Origin: Gymnopus androsaceus JB14
Taxonomy: Eukaryota; Basidiomycota; Agaricomycetes; Agaricales; Omphalotaceae
Reading direction: 5' to 3'
DNA length: 64,000 bases
Assembly: GCA_009733575.1 (NCBI GenBank)
Contig: ML769398.1
Span: 310,001-374,000 of the forward strand
The notes beneath the pieces are model-generated. The model ran no database searches. It was not told the DNA's origin and was given only the letters and a program-made list of their open reading frames with translations. Positions 1 to 15,393 of the stretch are shown here, piece after piece. Position 1 is the stretch's first letter. Every line of letters starts with the position of its first letter. The position numbers and the translations under genes were made by a program.

Positions 1-3000
1 GAATCTCGACATCTACCAAAAGATTAAGCTTCTCCAGATGGATTCAAGCGGCGGAAACACGCACCCCACGCATCCCAGTAGTTGGGTCGATCTTCGAAAA
101 TGACCAAACCTCCAGTTTCATTTTCGACTATCAATTCTCGGCTAAAGGTTTATATAAGCGCAAGACCCTTGACTTGGTGTTGAACCTTACCCGAGTTGGA
201 CGTCGACGAGACTGGTAATTCGCCCCTTGGAGATGGTTAATTGTACGCTAGAGTTCCTCAACACAAAGTGATCAGAACCGTTGGTATACGCTGCATATCA
301 CAGTGAGCCTATAATGGAATAAAACAATCCAACCTGAAACGCACCAGAGGCATGTAAATCGAGATTATTAGCGACGGACGCATCAAGTAAGCCGTTGTTC
401 ATAATCGCGTATCCAGACTTGGCTTTATCATCCACCTGCGCCACCGCTGACTTTAATCCAGCAGATGCGCCAGCCAAAGGAATCTTGACAATTTCTCGAC
501 GAGGTAGGAATGTCGAGTTGTAGCCGATAATTTGGTTGAGCGAAGTGTTAGGTTGCAGTCTCGTCTCCGGAGTGAGAGGGATAGAGTTGGGAAACAGAAC
601 TTGGAATGCTTCTTCCATGAGAGCTTTTCCATCCTTGGCTACCTCTGCGTAGAGTTTCTCAGCATCTTCGTAGACCATGCCACTGGTCGGACATCAGAAG
701 GGAAAGATGCGGGAAAAAAGAGAAGCTTACATTGCGGAACCTGGGAGGACTATAGATAATGTCAGAATACATAAAAGCAAGGTCAATACGCAAATTTTTA
801 CCATCATGGACTAAGTAAATGGAAAGAACGGTCAGTAATGATATCTGGCAAGAAGGGATGTACTGACATTGATTAAGCAGAACCTTCTCCCAGCATTCGT
901 CAATCTTCGCTTTGGGATAACTGTAGTCGTTGGATTTGACAGATGCCAATGTAGCGACATGCTGTAGATGCTTCATGAGTACCATAAACTTTGGAAAAGA
1001 AAAAGAAAATTCACTTCAAGATCACGCAACAAAACCTCCGAGTGTCGGTTGCCTTTCTTGATGGAACCTACGAATAAAGAGTGAGAATTGACAGGTAGGA
1101 AAAGAAGTGAATACGGTTTACCATGCGAGGTATACGTTCCTCTGTGGAACTGCATAGGCGGATTAAACGATGTAGTACGATGTGCTATGTTAAACTCACC
1201 TCTAGGTATAGTTCGCCGTGCCTAGTCAAGTAGAGGATGAGTAAGAAGGACAGGTACACTACTATTAACGAACCAGTTGGGTAGCTTCTTTCCTGCGGCA
1301 GTGGATTTTGATAAGTGCTCGAAAAACTCATCCACCGAATGGCCCATGTTAACAGGAGGTAGATCTCTAGAGTGGTTGTTAGTCGCACGTATACGACGAA
1401 GCTATGCAATGCATTAGTCCATAGTTTGCTTGAGAAGTTTAAGAAGATAAGATGTACATTCTCCAACATCTTTGCTAGAGGGCCCCCTCCGCCATCACCA
1501 TTCCCAAAAACAAGAAGAGAAGTGTCAGAGGATTCCAGGTTCTAGGATGAAGAGTTTCAAAAGATGAGCTCAATCGGATAAGCAGGGCATACCTTGTGGT
1601 TGGTAAGACCTTTCTGAACATCTCCTACGGAGGCTTGAGCAGTATAGGTATCCACTGTAACTGGGATGAGATTTGAAGACATCGAATGCACACTTTTAAA
1701 CGCACCAGGAGTCATATGACACAGCACTTGAGACCCGTCGATACCAACCCAATTGAAGGTGGAATGAGGGAATACGTTGCTAGAAGATTTATGAGTCCTA
1801 GAACAAGGGAGTAGAGAGGGATATGCCTTACATGTTATTCCTAAAAGCAGAGGAGATTAATACTGCGTTTGAATGGAAACAGCTAAGACACTAACCAGCT
1901 CAATTTCTGAGTGAAAAAGTACTTCATTCCCGCTCCTCTAATCAGTTGTGGGTAGGCTCCCGTTAGCCCAAACGAGTCAGGTAGCCATGCCGTATCACAG
2001 CGGAATCCAAAATTCTCCATGAAAAACTTCTGACCGAACACGAACTGTCTTACGAGAGCTTCTCCACTAGGCATGTTGCTGTCATTTTCGACCCAACTTC
2101 CACCTACTGGATGAAATTTCCCAGCCAGGACCTTCTCCTTGACGCGATCAAATAGCGGAGGGTATAGTTCTTTGAGCCACTTGTACTGCTGGGCTTGCGA
2201 GCATGCAAAACGATGTTCAGGGTAGCGCTCCATGAGGTCGACTTGGGTTGCCCATGACCTGGCTACTTTTTGTTGTGTAACGCGATAGGGCCAAAGCCAG
2301 GCCGTATCAATGTGACAGCTGAACAGAAGCTTGAACCAGTCGACTGCACCAATTTGCATAAAAAGACGCACTGTCCAATACCCCATATATTTGCTTCCTG
2401 ATCCTTTTTGTAGACGTTTTCACCCTCTTCTTGCCAGTTTTCACCAAACACCTCCTCAGCTAACTTGCGACAGCGACGAATGTCTGATGCATCTCCGCTT
2501 CTGAAAGTGTTCATGATCTCATTTGCTACGACAAGGGCCTTGTTCTGTAGCCTGAACTTCGCGTATTAGAGAGAGATTACACGAATCGTTGCGTACTTAC
2601 GATGTGTTTCCTGGCAAAGTGTCTACGATTTCCCGAAGTGTGGAGAAATCCCAGAGCAAGTGCCATGCCTCCTGGTTAGGTACGACTAAATCTGCAGATG
2701 CAAGAGAGAAGAATCTGTTCATCTGCAGACTGATATTAGTAGAGGACCGGGAACTAAAAAGGCAAAGTACGTACATCTGGAGGAGCAATGGTGTCTCCGT
2801 TCCAAGGAACACCGAACATTCCATTGCAACTGGATTCGATAATGAACTCATGAATTCCCTTTTTTCGTGCATCGATGGGTATAATGTATTCAACACGTCG
2901 ATCGCCTCCAAAACCACCTGTAATGCCTTGCAAAGGGGTACCATCCGTGTCGTATATCATTGCCTCACATCCAGGATCGAATTCAACTTTCAAATAGCAT

Positions 3001-3545
3001 TAGGTCTCTTTCATTGTAGAAATATATGATGCTCACACTGAACTCGTTCATACTGCTCCCAATATCCAGGAATATTGACAGAAACTTTCCACCAATGGTT
3101 CGTCTAATGTACTGTAAGTATCGTCCTGCAAACACGTGTGGAGACGCAGCCTTACCCCTAGGAGATGTTATTAGACTAGATTTCCTCACCCGCATAAATT
3201 GGACTCACAACTCGGGCCAAAACTATCACCCTTTTTGGCTGCTCTGAATTTTTGGCTCATAGCCTCTTCGAAAGTCGGTTTCGTGAGGCCTGGCGCACTC
3301 CAGCTACACAGAGCTTAGCAAGGACTCCGTTCATGAAGCGAGAATGCGTACACTTGAAGTTTGACATGCTCAGCATTGTCTAATCTGTGAGTGAAGAGCA
3401 CAGAGCTAAGGTTGACATCAGAAAAATGACCCCCGAGGAATGTCCCCAGTCGATTTTTCGTAAGACCTTTGATCCATTTTGCACCAGCACCATAGTTTAG
3501 CTCTGGATAAGATTCGGCATTTGCATGATTATGGTGGCAGCTCAT
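1..3545 (-). CDS. AMS1: Vacuolar-type alpha-mannosidase, GH38 (3' end cut by window edge)
   Basis: Glycoside hydrolase family 38 class IIC alpha-mannosidase, which in fungi trims mannose from free oligosaccharides and is delivered to the vacuole. The N-terminal part (3315-3545) reads [13 protein letters not shown] and [13 protein letters not shown], typical of Ams1. The catalytic domain shows [10 protein letters not shown] (about 2310) and [14 protein letters not shown] carrying the nucleophile Asp (about 1980). The C-terminal beta domain reads [15 protein letters not shown], then after an intron [14 protein letters not shown], and near position 1 [21 protein letters not shown]. The gene has many short introns and runs off the left edge, so its last part is missing. 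The ATG at 3545 is my choice because it directly precedes the conserved start; an additional upstream exon cannot be excluded. It lies in tandem behind the nucleoporin gene. Family assignment is secure; exon borders are inferred. Confidence 0.9.
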
Positions 3546-4246
3546 TTCAGTAGCTGGTACGTCGACGATGGTCGTCGTGGTTTGGGGTCGTGGTTTGGAG
3601 TTAGCAGCTACTTACAACGTCTGCGTCAGCGCTTGTCGGATCAAAACCGCCGGCTGTACCGAATCTCGCTTCCAGTGCCTTAGGCCTTAAAATAGAAAGT
3701 TCCGTTGGGCAGTTTGGATATCTCAGAACATATATGTACGAGAAGCAGCAAGTACATGTACATACAGTAACATGCAACGTATATAACAATAGGCCTTGAG
3801 CCTTGTATATGCAAGATGAATGCGTGGTGCAGAAATGCGACCAGAAATGCGACGAGTGGGTAAGCCGTTAGCCTACAGGTATGTAAACGAAACATTTAAT
3901 CGATACAGTGGTGGTTGGAAAGGGAATCAGATCCAGTGAACAGCCGCAGAAAAAGAACCGAACCGCATTCTTTGTAGACAAGAGAGAGACAGAGAAAAGA
4001 CAGATGAGGAGGAAAAAGACAACAGAAACCAAACCAAGGATGCGGGGGGTGTATATGTAAATGGAACATGATAATGTGAATGTACGTAGAAGAACTGTAA
4101 CATATGCATGGATGGCATGAGATGGTCCTAGTGGGTACGAATGGCCTTGAGCCAGACAGAAATTACCGCAACAGAGAAATTAACCAGTACATAATAAGAG
4201 GAGTAACAAAAAAAAACTGTTGAAAAAGGGAGAGCAGATAAGTGCT
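3546..4246. other. Intergenic: AMS1 upstream region and nucleoporin 3' region
   Basis: This 700-bp stretch holds the presumed promoter of the mannosidase and the 3' end of the upstream nucleoporin gene. Only short open frames without recognisable domains were seen on either strand. A further 5' exon of the mannosidase might lie at 3600-3800. Confidence 0.5.
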
Positions 4247-7200
4247 TTACCGCTTTTTCCTAGTAGGCATCTTTTTGATTTGCCGCCCAGTGTCTGAAGG
4301 AGCTGCACCAATGGTGAACAGATTCCCTCCTGACGAAGAGGGAGGAGCACCAAATCCATTGTTCGATGGGGCAGGAGCACCAAATGGATTCGATGAGCTA
4401 CCAAACCCAGACGGTGGTAGTCCAGCATTTGGTGTAGCTGGGGAGGCAGGCTGGGACCCAAACATGAATGAGTTGCCCGTACCTGAGCCTGGATTAGTAG
4501 CGAACGGAGAAGGCTGGCCGAATGTCGAAGGACTGTTGGGAGTAGAGCCGTTCTGACTCGCGCCGAACGGATTCGGTGGAGCCGTGTTATTAGACGGAGC
4601 ACCAAATGAGAACGTAGGTCCAGGTCCCGTACTCGACGAGGCGTTATTAAACGAGAAGGAGCCTGTCGTAGACGGTCGTGGAGGATCGTTCTCGGGCGTA
4701 CGACCAAACGAGAAAGGCGTAGCCGCTGCCTGAGATTGACCCATCCCAAATGGTTTATTCTCCGCGGGTTTGTCATCTGTTGCCATACCGCCATCGAAAG
4801 GATTGGAAGCACCTGACGATGACCCAAATGAGAAACTGGAGGAAGGTGTAGGACCAGAACTACTTTGCCCAAACAAACCCGACGACGTTGACGGAGCAGA
4901 ATTGAACGAAAACCCGCTCAGTGACGGTCGTGGCTCGGCTGGTTTATTCACTTGAACATCTCTAACAGGACTCTCTTCCATCCTCACCTCCTGATCTTGG
5001 TCTTGGTTCGGAGGCGTAACAGGTCGGCTTGTACCAAATGAAAAGGGTGAGGATGTATTATTCGAGTTGAATGAAAATGGAGAGGAGGTAGATCCAGCGG
5101 ACGTAGAAGGCGCGGAAGAAGAGCCAAAGGTGAACCCAGTTGGCTTGTTATTGTCAGCAGGTGCACCAAAAAGTGGTTTGGGAGGCTCAGATGTTCCAGA
5201 AGTGGGTGGTGCAAATGAAAACGGGCTGCTGAGACTGCCATTGCTATCCCCAAACGCTGGTTTGAGCGGCTCGGTTGCGTTGGGCTGTGGCCCGAACAGT
5301 GATTTAGCAGTCGTCGTGGAAGAACCTACGTTGTTTCCAACGGAAGATTGGTTGAACGAAAAGCCAGCTGGTTTGGCACTCTCATTCGAGGAACCGAATA
5401 GAGGGTTAGCAGGCTTAGCACTCTCATTCGAGGAACCGAATAGAGGGTTAGCGGGCTTAGCACTCTCGTTTGGTGCACCAAACAGAAGCGGGCTAGCAGG
5501 ATTAGCATTCTCGTTGGATGAACCAAAGAGGGTTGTAGGAGGCTTGGCGCTCTCAGAGGCACCAAGGAAAGATGAGCCTGCAGGTTTGGCACTCCCGTTA
5601 GAGCTACCAAAAAGACCCGTGGTCGGGGTTGGACCCTGTCCAAAAGAAATTGGACTCGCTTTGGGAGCACTATCGGTACTGGCACTGGGTGCAGCGGTAG
5701 CCGAAGGGCCGAGCAAGAACGGCGATGACGACCCCACTGTCGATTGATCGCTCTCTGTCGGCTTGTTGAACGAGAACAATGACGGCTGAGGCGCAGCTGA
5801 GGGTTGAGGCGCTGTAGCACCGAAAGAAAACGGAGCAACAGGCTCCTTCTGGGATCTTTCTGGGGGCGGTGTTATGGACGTCTGAGGGGCGGTTTGCCTT
5901 CCAAACACGTTCGTACCAGAAATGGAGGGGGAAGGAAACAAGTTGGATTGAGCAGGTGCTCCTTCCTTTTGATCTCCGGCAGTTGTATTTTCCTTTGGCG
6001 TAAAAGAAAATGGTGAGGTCGTGGTCGGTGTTGTAGGCGCAGGAATTGACACTGGTATCAAAGGAGGAGTCACAGGAGCTGAAGCCTGTGAAGCGAGAAC
6101 TTTACTCGACGCAAAGAAATTGGGGACTTTAGCCGTGTCAGTGGTCTCTGCAGAACCGGATGTAGACATTTGGCTGTCGTTTCTTTGCGCGGTTTTGCTA
6201 ACTAGCGAAGATCTGGAAGGAGGGCCGAAAAGTGCAGGCTGAACCTCTGAGGGAAAACTCGGGGCAGTGGTTTGAGCTGGAGGTGCAGGCGCTGAAACAG
6301 CGTGTGCCGACAGAGAGAAAGGCAGCGCAAGTATCGGAGGCTCTTTCGCAGTGGCGGAGGCAGGTTCGACGGGGTTGACCTAAGACGGTCAAATTAGAAG
6401 AAACTCTCAAAAAAATCAATGGAAATAGACAACTCACATCTTTGGCAAAGCTGAAACCAGCTGGAATCTCGAACACTGGGACCTTTTTCGCTGCTTCTGC
6501 GAGCATCTCCAGATCCCTTTGCGTCTCCTCACCAACCTTGTCGTCCTCGTCATCGTACGTTGCAGAGAACTTCTTGTTTGGCCTGCTAAGGTGAGAGCGA
6601 GGAGCACGACCGACGCGCAAAGAGGATTGCATAGTGGGTGTACTGTTAGATGGGAATGCAGCCACATTAAAAGTGTCTCTTCCCTCTGGAGGAGGTACAG
6701 GAACTTCGGCTTCCTTGGCAATCGGAGCGTCTTCTTGCGTCTTCTCCTCGACAGTAGCTGGTGCAGCGTCTGTCTTTTCATCGTCGCTCACGGCCTTTGC
6801 TTTGGCCAGGCGCTTCTTTATACCAGTGGTACCGGCATACGGCTTGGTCTCATTGGTTTCTTTGCCTCTTCCCTTTCCTTTGAGCTTCTTGTCCCGCTTA
6901 CTTGGGCGGTCATGATCGCCCATGAGGATAAGGGAATGTCTCCGGGCAAACATATCCGTGATGCTGGAGGAAGAAGCCGAAGCAGCAAGGGTATTCGGCA
7001 TGCGGGACCGAATCCGGGTTGGAACCAAAGGCGTTTTGTAAAACTCGAGTTCATGGAGAGCTCTTTCAGCTGCAACAGCTTGAGGATCAACTGCGATATA
7101 AAGTTAGTAGCAGCAATGTGATTGCATACGATAAACTCACCTGGGGGCTGGGAAGAACCAAACAATAAAGTGCGTTGACGACTGGGAGATCGTGTCTGCA

Positions 7201-8029
7201 GAAAGCAGTTAGAGCAACAGAGAGTAAATCGATTGCTAGACAAACTTACAATACGTTGAGAATCTACAAGAGATCCCAAAGTTGGAATCGGCAGAGTCTG
7301 CGGCTCCGAAATCTGACTCGGGCCACGAACAAAGACGGGATTGGAGCTGAGCGCAGTTACTGGAGGAGGCTCGGAGACCTCGCGATTAGACTGCTGAGCC
7401 ATCGATGTGTGTGGCTGCGGGGTCAACGACTCGCGCAGACGGAAAGGACGTGTTGCCATGGGAGGCAAAGATTCGCGAGAACCTGTCACAGGGATGGAGG
7501 AGAAGGATTTCATGGTGATATCGCGAGAAAGAGGACGAGGTTGCTGTGAAGGGATAGAATCTATAGACATATTTCGAGAAAAATGGTGTCGCAGGGGAGA
7601 AATGGTAGAGCGAGCATTATAGTCTGGTAAAGTAGTGAATGGAAGAGGAATCGAAACCGAACGACTGGGAAGGTTGCTGGATAAATTATTATTACTGTTG
7701 AGATGGAACGCAGAGCCGGGAGGGTCGAGGTAGCCAGCAGAGCGCGGCGGAGAAGGACTCTTGACCCGCATACGCTTTGCAGGAGCTGGCCCATCCTCGA
7801 CAAAGTCATTATTATCGACTTCTTGGTTAACGATTATTCTCCGTTTTCCAGAAAAGCCATTGGGGTCGTCGAAATCGTTAGGATTTCCGGTAAAAAGCCT
7901 GGCAAAAGGTGCGGCCACGAAATTTTTAATGCTTCCCAACAATGAGGAATTCGAGCGAACTAGAGGGCGTCTGCGAGCCTGCCCTGGCCTGCGACGGTCA
8001 AAAGTGCTCGCGTTGGACATTGGGAGCAT
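4247..8029 (-). CDS. FG-repeat nucleoporin, Nup1/Nup124/Nup153-like
   Basis: Nuclear-pore protein of the nuclear-basket class. The N-terminus has a membrane-binding-type amphipathic segment (LLGSIKNFVAAPFARLFTG, about residues 30-48) in a basic, Ser-rich region. A middle motif, KPYAGTTGIKKRLAKAK, resembles the PYAG-GG-IKKLLA motif of Nup1/Nup124. It is followed by VPVFEIPAGFSFAKD and a long FG domain (4247-6379) rich in FSFG, LFG and FGA cores, which would bind importins. The C-terminus RQIKKMPTRKKR matches the basic tail of the family. At least three introns are seen (about 7090-7140, 7197-7251, 6380-6435). ATGs at 8029 and 8020 are both possible; neither changes the domain picture. It is divergent from SSL2 across about 165 bp. 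Which Nup it is exactly cannot be settled without alignment. Long antisense open frames here are shadows of the FG repeats. Confidence 0.88.
5376..5459 (-). repeat. 42-bp tandem repeat inside the FG domain
   Basis: Two almost identical 42-bp units in direct tandem (starting at 5376 and 5418) encode the 14-residue unit LFGSSNESAKPANP. More diverged units of the same type lie on both sides. This looks like in-frame slippage or unequal exchange that adds FG units. Confidence 0.85.
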
Positions 8030-8193
8030 CTTCCAACTGGAGAGTTACTTCACCAAAGCAGTAACAAGGCGGAAGAGGAAGAGAACGAAACTGCCGACGG
8101 CACTTGCCCCGGGGGCCTGGGAAATTACTCATCGCGACTAAGGCCCGGAACCGCCAATAATAACAATAATTGTTTACTTTCGACTCGACCACA

Positions 8194-11555
<3,362 letters not shown>

Positions 11556-11565
11556 AAGCATCTTA

Positions 11566-11581
11566 GTGTGTGTGTGTGTGT
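11566..11581. repeat. (GT)8 microsatellite in the SSL2 3' region
   Basis: A run of alternating GT lies directly after the SSL2 stop and before the convergent uS15m gene, within the short 74-bp shared 3' region. Confidence 0.9.
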
Positions 11582-11629
11582 GCGGGCTTGCTTGAGACAA
11601 AATGATAGAATTATGCCAATGTAATTAGT

Positions 11630-12543
11630 CTAGACAATCAACTCGCCCTCTACACTTGCCGGTTCCATCCCAAGCTGCTCTAACAGAATTTCATAGCGTT
11701 CGACGCTCGTTCGTTTTAGATATTTCAGTATCTTTGCTCGATGGTGCACAAGCTTTCTCAGCCCAAGACGATTGCCCAAGTCTCTTGGGAATTTCGCCAA
11801 GTGGGTACCCAGATTTCGGATTCGGTACGTGAGGATGGCAGCTAGGAAGCAAGAGATTTACTCGGGCAGCATGTAATAATGACAACGACGTACCTTGAAC
11901 CTCCGTACGCCCAGGGTCAAACGGATTCTCTGGCGTAGAAAAAGCTACAATAATCCTCCGCTTGTTTTCATACGCAATTCCATCCGCGTCTGCATTCCTA
12001 AGATCAACCACCTTTGCAAATGTTGTTGCTTTTTGTTTCTCCCTCGACATTGTCCTCGCAACCTCCCGCTCGAATAATTCGCTGTCTCCATTCGTCTCTT
12101 TGATTCCTGCGTACGCAGATAACTTGGGGAGATGTCGGAAAAGTTTCTCTGCGTCGGTGTCTGTGACACCAAAGCCCATTAGCGGCGGCAAAGACACTGT
12201 CCCAACAGGAAGCTTTATGGGTATCATTTCTGAAGGCGCAGCCAATTCGGCTTCATTTACGAGGATCTTGGCCAAATAGCACTCGTCCCATTTGTGTTCT
12301 TGGCCTTTTCGCGTGCCGAAAACGGGGCTTGGTCGATTGGCGTTGGATATCCGCCATTTTTCAGCTTTGATTTCGGCTTTGGCTTTGCTTGTGAGGGCGT
12401 TTCGGACGGCGGAAGTATGAAGAGCGCAAATGCTCGGAGACGCGACCGTTCGTGAGGAAGCTGAAATTTGGAGACGTGTAAGAATTGGAACGATACATGA
12501 AGGGAAAATGGTACCGACTTTGAGCTAGGCAAGCTCTAAACAT
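11630..12543 (-). CDS. Mitochondrial small-subunit ribosomal protein uS15m (MRPS28 type)
   Basis: Mitochondrial ribosomal protein of the S15 family, which binds 12S/15S rRNA in the small-subunit platform. The C-terminal exon carries the S15 signature LGTHLAKFPRDLGNRLG followed by LRKLVHHRAKILKYLKR and YEILLEQLGM. Upstream is the long fungal extension (PLMGFGVTDTDAEKLF, LRNADADGIAYENKRRIIVAF). The N-terminus reads MFRACLAQ, then after a roughly 55-nt intron TSSRTVASPSICALHTSAVR, a basic Ser/Ala-rich stretch typical of a mitochondrial presequence. The exon 1 donor (GTCGGT) is unusual, but it is the only one I found that joins the two conserved frames. Convergent with SSL2. Family identity is strong; the first exon is inferred. 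Confidence 0.85.
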
Positions 12544-13328
12544 GATAGAAGAGGAGAAAATTCGCGATGAGCGCCTAATTGTTCTCGAACTGGTTCAGAC
12601 CTCTCTTGGACTAAAAAATAACGGATACACCCTAAACACTTTAGGATCTGTTCAGGAATCGAACCTGAAACTGAGGCCAGACGATAGCAGCCTAATCTAC
12701 CTCTACACCATCAAACCACGTTCGTATTACTATGCGCTTCAGTTCACTTCTTGGTTCGCGCTGTTAATCGACAGTTATTAATTGCAGCTGCTTGTCACTA
12801 TCAGAAAAAGAGCAAGCTGCTCGGCTTCTTCATTTTGGAGATACAAGCGTCCCTGCCCGTAAGCAAGCTTGCCAAGTTGCGAGTCTGCCAGTCATTCCTC
12901 CCTCCGGCCTATCGTCCATGCAACGGAATCTTCCTATCCCTTATTCTCTCGCAATATATATCTCAAGAAGAACGAAGCATACATACCCTGTTTCATTATC
13001 ACGGATTTCAATCCTGGTATGTTGTGGTGATCTTCACTGCGACGCGACGACACCAAAGGCTTCGTATTCTTGGGAGTGTATGGAGGAAGGTAGATGATAA
13101 TGATAATGAGAGGAAGAAATCGACAAGAAGAAGATAAACGTTACTCAGTAACCTAAGTAAACGCGGACCAGGATGAGGACTGTAGTATACTGAGAGACGA
13201 ACGATGTGCGCCACGTAGAACACAAACAGTGTAAAGAAAAGCTCTCGAGTCTTGTTGGAACGCAAAACCAGCTAGCAGCAATATATTCCTCATACGTATT
13301 CCATCACGTACAGACTGGCTACCCTCGC
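12544..13328. other. Intergenic between uS15m and RET3
   Basis: About 785 bp with no convincing protein gene. It contains the tRNA-like sequence described separately and an open frame at 12792-13097 with no recognisable domain. Both flanking genes lie on the minus strand, so it includes the uS15m promoter and the RET3 3' region. Confidence 0.5.
12645..12717 (-). tRNA. Degenerate tRNA-like sequence (probable tRNA pseudogene)
   Basis: On the minus strand a T-arm with a perfect stem and loop (TCAGG-TTCGATT-CCTGA) is followed by an acceptor strand that pairs at six of seven positions with the 5' strand GGTTTGA. A D-arm-like stretch TGGTGTAGAGGTAGA is present, but its stem is poor. The anticodon stem AGGCT/GGCCT closes a 10-nt loop instead of 7. 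No anticodon can be assigned with confidence. It is probably a decayed tRNA or a tRNA-derived repeat end. Confidence 0.4.
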
Positions 13329-13981
13329 TCACAGCTCCCGTATCCTCTGCGCAACTCTATCCCTCACCGTTTGATACGCATTCATAATGGTCTGCTCATT
13401 AATGGTGATATCGGTTGTGTCGGGACGTGACCTGCTAACGCGGGAAGCGATAGCAGCAGCATCGGTGTCGAGGATGATTCTGGAAGGAGGTTAGTGAGGA
13501 TAAGCACAGAGACAGCTACGCACCCATCATCAACAGTCTCATCCAAACACAATAACACCACATCCAAATTCTCCAACACCCCCCTCTTTTCGAGCTGATT
13601 ACGGAGTAGCAGCGACTGTGCGTCTATTAGAGAATTGAGAGCCGTGGAGAGCATTAGCTCGTTTTCGCTGGGACTGGCGATAAAGTAGAGGATAATGTCA
13701 AGAGAATGTTTATATACGGCCAGGTGTCCGTCGTAGAGGATTATGTCGCCTGGAAATTTGGGTCAAGATCAAGGTCAAGTTAGGATCAAATGTAAATAAG
13801 CACCTCCAGCCTTCTTAGTCTTTGCCCAAAGACCCTTTTCAAAAGCTTTTTGGTCCTTCAAGGTCGTCAACGCAGGATGTAGTTGCGGATGGCTTTTCGG
13901 GCGGTAGTATTTAGCCAGGACGCGGTGTCCTTCGGTGTCGAGGATTAGGAAAGCGGAGATGCTGTATAGGGAAAGGTTCAT
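13329..13981 (-). CDS. RET3: Coatomer subunit zeta
   Basis: Small (sigma/zeta adaptin-fold) subunit of the COPI coat, which acts in Golgi-to-ER retrieval. The start MNLSLYSISAFLILDTEG at 13981 matches the family N-terminus, and the upstream in-frame extension is not family-like. It continues LAKYYRPKSHPQL, QKAFEKGLWAKTKKAGG, then after an intron SENELMLSTALNSLIDAQSL, LLLCLDETVDDG, and after a further intron ILDTDAAAIASRVSRSRPD with the tail VRDRVAQRIREL. The length of roughly 190 residues fits the family. Three or four short introns. The promoter faces the repeat fragment at 14215. Confidence 0.92.
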
Positions 13982-15330
13982 CGTATGGTGGTTGGCCGCG
14001 ACGATCACGGTGGTACTGGTACACGTCCAAGGTATGGAAGATAAGCGCCCAATCTTTGTCTTCTCACATTCAATGCTCAACTCTCAAAAATCAGGATGAG
14101 CCATCTGTATTGAGGAGGTTATCTGTATTTATGAAGAAAAAATACAATGATACAATGCAACAGATCCCTCGAATCCAGAAGTCTCCCAGACATACTTGGC
14201 TGAAATGCCCGTGCGCCAACTCTTGGTTGTTCACTACTGGAAACGGTCCATGCCGGACATCCTACTTGTTTCGTTTTTCAACCCACGTTACACTCGACTG
14301 GCTTTGGATGCGCCTACACTGCGAACGCCTAGCACACCAAAACCGATGAATCGAAACGAGTCCACATTTCCCAGCCCGTCCATCCATAGGCTCAAGGCCA
14401 TAACAGATAACTTTAATTTGGACGGAATCGGAGCTTTGGATACAGAAGGATCGATTCATTTTGTGGAGTTTGAACTTGGGTCTGGGTATCAGGATCAGTC
14501 GAACGAAGGTTTGCCAATACCAAATCGATTCAATACTGTAACGCAACTGTAACGTCAACACTAGCACTCTGCAGAGTCATCTTGACCCCGCATCTCCATT
14601 CAGGGAACGTAAGATGGCTAGTTGCTAGTCACTTGCCTCACATTCGTACCTTCTGCAAAATTGGAATCCTTGTCAAATGACTCGGGAGCTCTCACTGGAC
14701 CTTTTCATTCACTGGACCTTCTCATTGGGGTGGTTCCTCCTATAGTTCAACTGATAGAAGAGAGGTGTGAAAGCGGCGAAGGTAAAGATATTTCAAGCTC
14801 AAGTCGAGTGGTATGTATTGGAATAGTAGTATTTAGTTTTGAGTCCCGTTACTTATTTATCATCAGCAAAGCCTGTTTTTTCGGTCTCCAGGAAACTCCA
14901 GAGAGCTCCAGAGCTGTCGAAAAGGTGTCAAACTTCTCCAGGTTCTCCAAAGCTCTCTGAAAGCAAAAACTATCCTCTGGAGGACCAATATAATTCGAGC
15001 ATCTCTGGAGTAACGGTCCCCATGATAATTTTCACTTGTAAGCCCCACTATTTGCCATTCTCTATGACCGCCACAGCGCGTTACGCCCGAATCAATAAGT
15101 CTGCCAAGGAACGGAGATACATTCACAATGTGCCGCACCCAGTATGCTTGTGTGCATACACTTTCGTTCGGAATTTCTTAGCACTGGTCCCTCCTGTAAG
15201 CTCTCAGGCAGCGGCCGATCGAGGGCCACTAGGTGGCCCATGTCTACGCTTCTATTCTTTTTGCACTTTGAGTGGCTAGGGATGTGAGAAGACAAAAAAA
15301 AGAAAGAACCGGCATTCGTATACTCCAGCC
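13982..15330. other. Intergenic between RET3 and the lectin gene
   Basis: About 1.35 kb containing the RET3 promoter, one NEO1-5'-like repeat copy (14215-14365) and the upstream region of the lectin gene. Open frames such as 14839-15279 have no recognisable domain. Short CTCCAGAG-type motifs repeat at 14888-14945. No gene is called. Confidence 0.5.
14215..14365 (+). repeat. Dispersed repeat, copy B (NEO1 5'-end-like)
   Basis: Closely resembles the 5' end of the NEO1 gene at 33960-34110. Shared blocks are ACGGTCCATGCCGGACAT, TTCGTTTTTCAACC, ACTCGACTGG, CGCCTACA and GCGAACGCCTAGCA. Read in one frame it gives SMPDI...YTRL...LRTPS...MNRN, parallel to NEO1. Unlike NEO1, it has AAACCGATGAATCGAAACG before the conserved end, as in copies C and D. 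No downstream ATPase sequence follows. Confidence 0.8.
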
Positions 15331-15336
15331 TATAAA
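15331..15336 (+). promoter_or_regulatory. TATA box of the lectin gene
   Basis: TATAAA lies 58 bp before the lectin ATG, a usual spacing for a strongly expressed, inducible fungal gene. It is followed by a CT-rich leader (TCCCATCTCATCG) ending in CACCATG. Confidence 0.6.
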
Positions 15337-15393
15337 TGAAGGCAGCATTTGACGATTCCCTTCAGTCTCCCATCTCATCGAAGCGCTTTCACC

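Noticed and set aside
5067..5747. Long plus-strand open frame (226 codons) opposite the nucleoporin
   Set aside because: Mirror of the Ser/Pro/Gly-rich FG repeats on the other strand; composition is a shadow and no domain is seen.
12792..13097. Open frame of 101 codons between uS15m and RET3
   Set aside because: No domain, no conserved start context, no intron pattern; likely chance.
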